Assembly (NCBI RefSeq): GCF_035917455.1
Contig: NZ_CP109078.1
Coordinates: forward strand, 6,556,001 to 6,620,000
Direction: 5' to 3'
Length of the DNA stretch: 64,000 bases
Source: Micromonospora sp. NBC_01796
GTDB taxonomy: Bacteria; Actinomycetota; Actinomycetes; Mycobacteriales; Micromonosporaceae
Numbering within the stretch: the first letter of the stretch is position 1; each line of letters begins with the position of its first letter. The notes beneath the pieces were generated by a model that did not search any database, was not told where the DNA came from, and saw only the letters and a list, made by a program, of their open reading frames with translations. A program made the position numbers and the translations under genes. Below, one piece after another: positions 61,437-64,000 of the stretch.

Positions 61437-62222
61437 ATGACCACGGTCGGTCGGACGGACGGCTTGAGGTTCGTCGCACACGCCTACTCGTTCCCCAAGG
61501 ACGAGGACCATCCCACCGAGTGGGAGGACGGTGCCGGCCACTATCTGGGGCGCGGGCGCGGCTGGTTCGCGGTGGCCGACGGCGCCAGCAGCGGATTCCA
61601 CGTCAAGGAGTGGGCGAAGCGGCTGGTCACGGGGTTCGTGACCCGACGGCTGGATTCCTCGGTCGCGTTGCAGGACCTCATAGACGAGGAGGGTGAGCGC
61701 TGGTCGGACACGCGGGACGCTCCGACCCGTGAGCAGGTCGAGCAGCAGTGGTGGCAGGAGGCGGCACCGCTGCGACAGGACACCGCCGCGGCGTTCGTCG
61801 GCGCGTACGTCAAGGCGACCGGTCCGCGTACCGGGATCTTCCGGGCTTTCGCGGTCGGGGACTGCTGCCTGATGCACGTCAGGGAGTCGACGCTGCTGAT
61901 GTCGTTCCCGTTGTCCAGTCCGGAGGCCTTCGCCCAGAATCCGGCGCTCGTCTACAGTCGGCCGGAGAAGATGCCGGCGGGCGTCGAGGGCATCCAGCTC
62001 TCGTCGGGTCAGCTCCGTCCGGGGGACATGCTGATCCTGGCCAGTGACCGGCTCAGCCAGTGCCTGCTGTGGCACTCCGCGAGGTCCGACGGGGCGGTGT
62101 GGGAGGCGCTGCGGGCGGTCGACCGGCAGTCCTTCGAGACTCTGGTACGCGCCCTGCGTACCCACGGCAGCCTGGAGGTCGACGACGTCACCCTGCTCCG
62201 GATCGCCGTGCTCGCGGAGTAG
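61437..62222 (+). CDS. PP2C-family phosphatase-like protein
   Basis: 261 residues. WFAVADGASSGFHVKEWAK holds the DG metal motif, FRAFAVGDCCLMHV the GDC/GDS motif, MLILASDRLSQCLL the ASDG-like motif (with R for G), and LEVDDVTLLRIAV the final DD/DN motif. So the acidic residues for two metals are conserved with small variations. It presumably reverses phosphorylation by the operon's kinase. Last gene of the operon, followed by a hairpin. Confidence 0.85.
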   Translation: MTTVGRTDGLRFVAHAYSFPKDEDHPTEWEDGAGHYLGRGRGWFAVADGASSGFHVKEWAKRLVTGFVTRRLDSSVALQDLIDEEGERWSDTRDAPTREQVEQQWWQEAAPLRQDTAAAFVGAYVKATGPRTGIFRAFAVGDCCLMHVRESTLLMSFPLSSPEAFAQNPALVYSRPEKMPAGVEGIQLSSGQLRPGDMLILASDRLSQCLLWHSARSDGAVWEALRAVDRQSFETLVRALRTHGSLEVDDVTLLRIAVLAE

Positions 62223-62223
62223 A

Positions 62224-62263
62224 GCGGGGGCGGTGGCCGACGGCAATCGGTCGCCGCCCCCGC
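62224..62263 (+). terminator. Terminator of the dynamin-kinase-vWA-PP2C operon
   Basis: Perfect stem GCGGGGGCGG / CCGCCCCCGC starting one base after the PP2C stop, with a partly paired 20-base interior. Confidence 0.7.
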
Positions 62264-62323
62264 CCCGCCGGTGAACTTTCCCTCGCTGACACTCAACCTT
62301 CGACCCCTCGGTGACCTCTCATC

Positions 62324-62337
62324 CGTTGACGTCAACG
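62324..62337. promoter_or_regulatory. 14-base palindrome before the sigma factor gene
   Basis: CGTTGACGTCAACG, a perfect palindrome ending 20 bases before the GTG start. Likely a regulator binding site. Confidence 0.45.
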
Positions 62338-62357
62338 TGCAGGAGGGACCGGACAAG

Positions 62358-62873
62358 GTGAGTGATGACGGATTCCGGGAGTTCGTCGAGGTTCGTTACG
62401 GCGACCTTCTCCGTACCGCCTACCTGCTGACCGGATCACGGGACGCGGCACAGGACCTGCTCCAGAACGCCCTGGTCGTCACGATGCGCCGCTGGCGGCA
62501 GGTCGACGAACCGATGGCGTACGTCCGGCGGGTCATGGTCAACGAGCGAACGAGCCTGTGGCGGCGGCTCGGCTCGCGTGAGCTGCTGACCGCGATCGTG
62601 CCGCAGCGCGAACAGCCCGACGGCACCGATCGCCTCGCCGAGCGGGACCAACTGTTGACCGCGTTGCGCCGGCTGCCGGCCCGGATGCGGGCGGTGCTGG
62701 TCCTGCGGTACTGGGAAGAGCTGTCCGAGATGGAAACGGCGCAGCTTCTCGGCTGTTCCGTGGGCACCGTGAAGAGTCAGGCGTCCCGGGGGCTGGCCCG
62801 TCTCCGTGACGTGCTCGGAGAGTCCGGCGATTCGCAGGTGCCGTCGAAAGTGACCGTGGGAGGGATCGCATGA
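62358..62873 (+). CDS. SigE-family ECF RNA polymerase sigma factor
   Basis: 171 residues. Region 2 has FVEVRYGDLLRTAYLLTGSRDAAQDLLQNALV; region 4 has LRRLPARMRAVLVLRYWEELSEMETAQLLGCSVGTVKSQASRGLARL. This is the actinobacterial SigE group of short ECF sigma factors. GTG 62358 has AGGAGG 11 bases upstream, a little far but the only fitting start. It overlaps the next gene by ATGA, the usual sigma/anti-sigma arrangement. Confidence 0.9.
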   Translation: MSDDGFREFVEVRYGDLLRTAYLLTGSRDAAQDLLQNALVVTMRRWRQVDEPMAYVRRVMVNERTSLWRRLGSRELLTAIVPQREQPDGTDRLAERDQLLTALRRLPARMRAVLVLRYWEELSEMETAQLLGCSVGTVKSQASRGLARLRDVLGESGDSQVPSKVTVGGIA

Positions 62874-64000
62874 GCGTGGACGAGTTGCGGGCCGGGTTCC
62901 GGCGGCTCACCGATCCGGTGCTGCCGAGCGAAGACCCGTACGGCGAAGTGCTGCGCCGGGCGCGCAGCCGTCGGCGGAACAGGTTCGCCGGATTCGGCGC
63001 GGCCGGTGCCGCCCTTCTTGCCCTGGCGCTGTCCGGACCGGCCATCGTCGGCGTCGGCGGCTGGCAGGGTGCGCCTCCTTCCGAGGGGTACCCGGTCGAG
63101 TCGGAGTGGACCTGGCGACTGATCGACTCCCCGACGCGGGGCAACCTCGCGGGCGACACCGAGTTGGTGTCCGACCTGACCCGGGCGCTCGCCGACGAGT
63201 CCCCACTGCCCGGGGTGAAGGTCCTCTTCGTCCACGATTTCGCCCGGTCGCGCGTCGCCCTGGTCGCCGACTACTCCGACTCGGCCGCGAGTTTGTCCGT
63301 CCTCCGCGAGGACCGTGGCGCATCGGCCGGCGATCTCGCCCGGAGCGACGGACTCCGCAACGCCCGGCTGGACCCCTTCGTCAACGCTCACGGTCTGCTC
63401 GGCGACGAGGAGGTACGGGTGTCGTTCTGGCAACTCGGGCTGGCTCCCGCCGGTTGCACGGTGGCAACTTCGGAGCACGCGACGATCGGCCCGGACGGTG
63501 CGGTCCGGCGGGTCTGGCAGCCCGCCCCGACCGGGGACTACGCGGTGAGTGAGGAGATGCCGGCTGCTCGATGGCGGACGACCTGCGACGGCGTCGTGCG
63601 TCAGGAGGGACCGGTGGAGCCCGGAATCGACGAGATCGACGATCTTGCTGCGCCGTCCGATCCGGAGGCGGCTTCCGACTGGACGACCCTCCTTGACCGG
63701 CCGACCGGGCAGGCGGCGCTGGCGTCGTACCAGGAACTGGTGGGACCGGCCGGTCTGGCGGCCACCAGGCCGGTCGTTCGCTGGGCGGGCACCGTCACCG
63801 ACGGGGCGCACGCGGTGCCGGCGGCACTGCTCGGGCCGGCGACCGGCCCCGGCGCGGTGGTGCTCCAGGTCGGCGCCGAGTCGAAGGCCCTGGTGGCCCT
63901 GGTCGACAACAACCAAGCCACTCCGGACGACTCAGCGACCGGGGCGGCGAACCGCGCCGGATGGTCGCTGGTCGCACCGGGGACCGCGGACGACTCAGGC
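62870..64000 (+). CDS. Membrane protein in the anti-sigma position (3' end off window)
   Basis: At least 377 residues; the frame is open to the window end. A short cytoplasmic N-terminus (MSVDELRAGFRRLTDPVLPS) with a basic RRARSRRRNR precedes one membrane helix (about 40-62). The rest is extracellular and Ala/Asp-rich, with two Cys (in APAGCTV and TTCDGV) that could form a disulphide. There is no zinc-binding HxxxCxxC anti-sigma motif, so the anti-sigma role rests on position and topology only. Translation is coupled to the sigma gene. Confidence 0.75.
   Translation, partial: MSVDELRAGFRRLTDPVLPSEDPYGEVLRRARSRRRNRFAGFGAAGAALLALALSGPAIVGVGGWQGAPPSEGYPVESEWTWRLIDSPTRGNLAGDTELVSDLTRALADESPLPGVKVLFVHDFARSRVALVADYSDSAASLSVLREDRGASAGDLARSDGLRNARLDPFVNAHGLLGDEEVRVSFWQLGLAPAGCTVATSEHATIGPDGAVRRVWQPAPTGDYAVSEEMPAARWRTTCDGVVRQEGPVEPGIDEIDDLAAPSDPEAASDWTTLLDRPTGQAALASYQELVGPAGLAATRPVVRWAGTVTDGAHAVPAALLGPATGPGAVVLQVGAESKALVALVDNNQATPDDSATGAANRAGWSLVAPGTADDSG

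Overview
The window is 64 kb of very GC-rich DNA with dense, often overlapping genes, frequent GTG starts, several leaderless-looking promoters (a TAnnnT hexamer 6-8 bases before the start codon) and many secreted carbohydrate-active proteins. This fits an actinomycete. Gene content (second ParE/ParC-type topoisomerase, NRPS, fascin-like and discoidin carbohydrate-binding modules) suggests Micromonosporaceae, but that family call is inference. No tRNA, rRNA, CRISPR array, insertion sequence or phage gene was seen.

Layout. (1) 1-9.4 kb, minus strand: a secreted polysaccharide-degradation operon: GH95-like hydrolase, ThuA/DUF1080/discoidin protein, glucose/sorbosone dehydrogenase with PKD, CBM6-like and fascin-like modules, and a GH99-like hydrolase cut by the window edge. 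Its upstream region has a TTGACT/TTAACT promoter and three copies of CATCCGATG. (2) 9.8-12.5 kb, minus: DeoR regulator, DUF4406-like protein, NudK-type NUDIX hydrolase and a membrane protein. (3) 12.5-19 kb: a DrrC/UvrA-like drug-resistance ATPase divergent from a TetR regulator, then a GNAT, a P-loop kinase-like protein, an SDR, and a MarR regulator divergent from an NAD(P)-binding protein. Both divergent pairs have clear palindromic operators. (4) 19.2-28.6 kb: a compact nonribosomal peptide locus: one A-T-C-A-T-TE polypeptide fused to an MFS exporter, a fold-type II PLP enzyme and a membrane desaturase/hydroxylase, closed by a strong hairpin. (5) 28.9-33.6 kb: ParE and ParC. (6) 34-35.5 kb: a polyprenyl-phosphate sugar transferase followed by a long perfect inverted repeat and an intrinsic terminator. 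(7) 35.8-39.5 kb: four overlapping genes for a metallophore/cobalamin-type ABC importer plus a methyltransferase, with a Zur-box-like palindrome at the start. (8) 39.5-43.9 kb: asparaginase, beta-helix lipoprotein, MetE-like and AhpD-like proteins.

(9) 43.9-62.2 kb is the most unusual part, a concentration of conflict/defence-type signalling genes: a membrane NACHT ATPase; a three-gene overlapping operon of an unknown protein, a CHAT protease and a protein with a class III nucleotidyl-cyclase-like domain; a divergent Pycsar-type 2TM/3TM effector (PycTM, DUF5706-like); and a five-gene operon of dynamin-like GTPase, kinase-like protein, LysM/zinc-ribbon membrane protein, vWA protein and PP2C phosphatase (a TerY-P-like triad joined to a dynamin). 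Ordinary genes (hypothetical, PPOX, HxlR) lie among them. I infer that the cyclase/CHAT operon and the PycTM gene may act together and that the dynamin operon may be a membrane-remodelling conflict system; neither is shown by the sequence alone. (10) 62.3-64 kb: a SigE-type ECF sigma factor coupled to a membrane protein in the anti-sigma position, cut by the window end.
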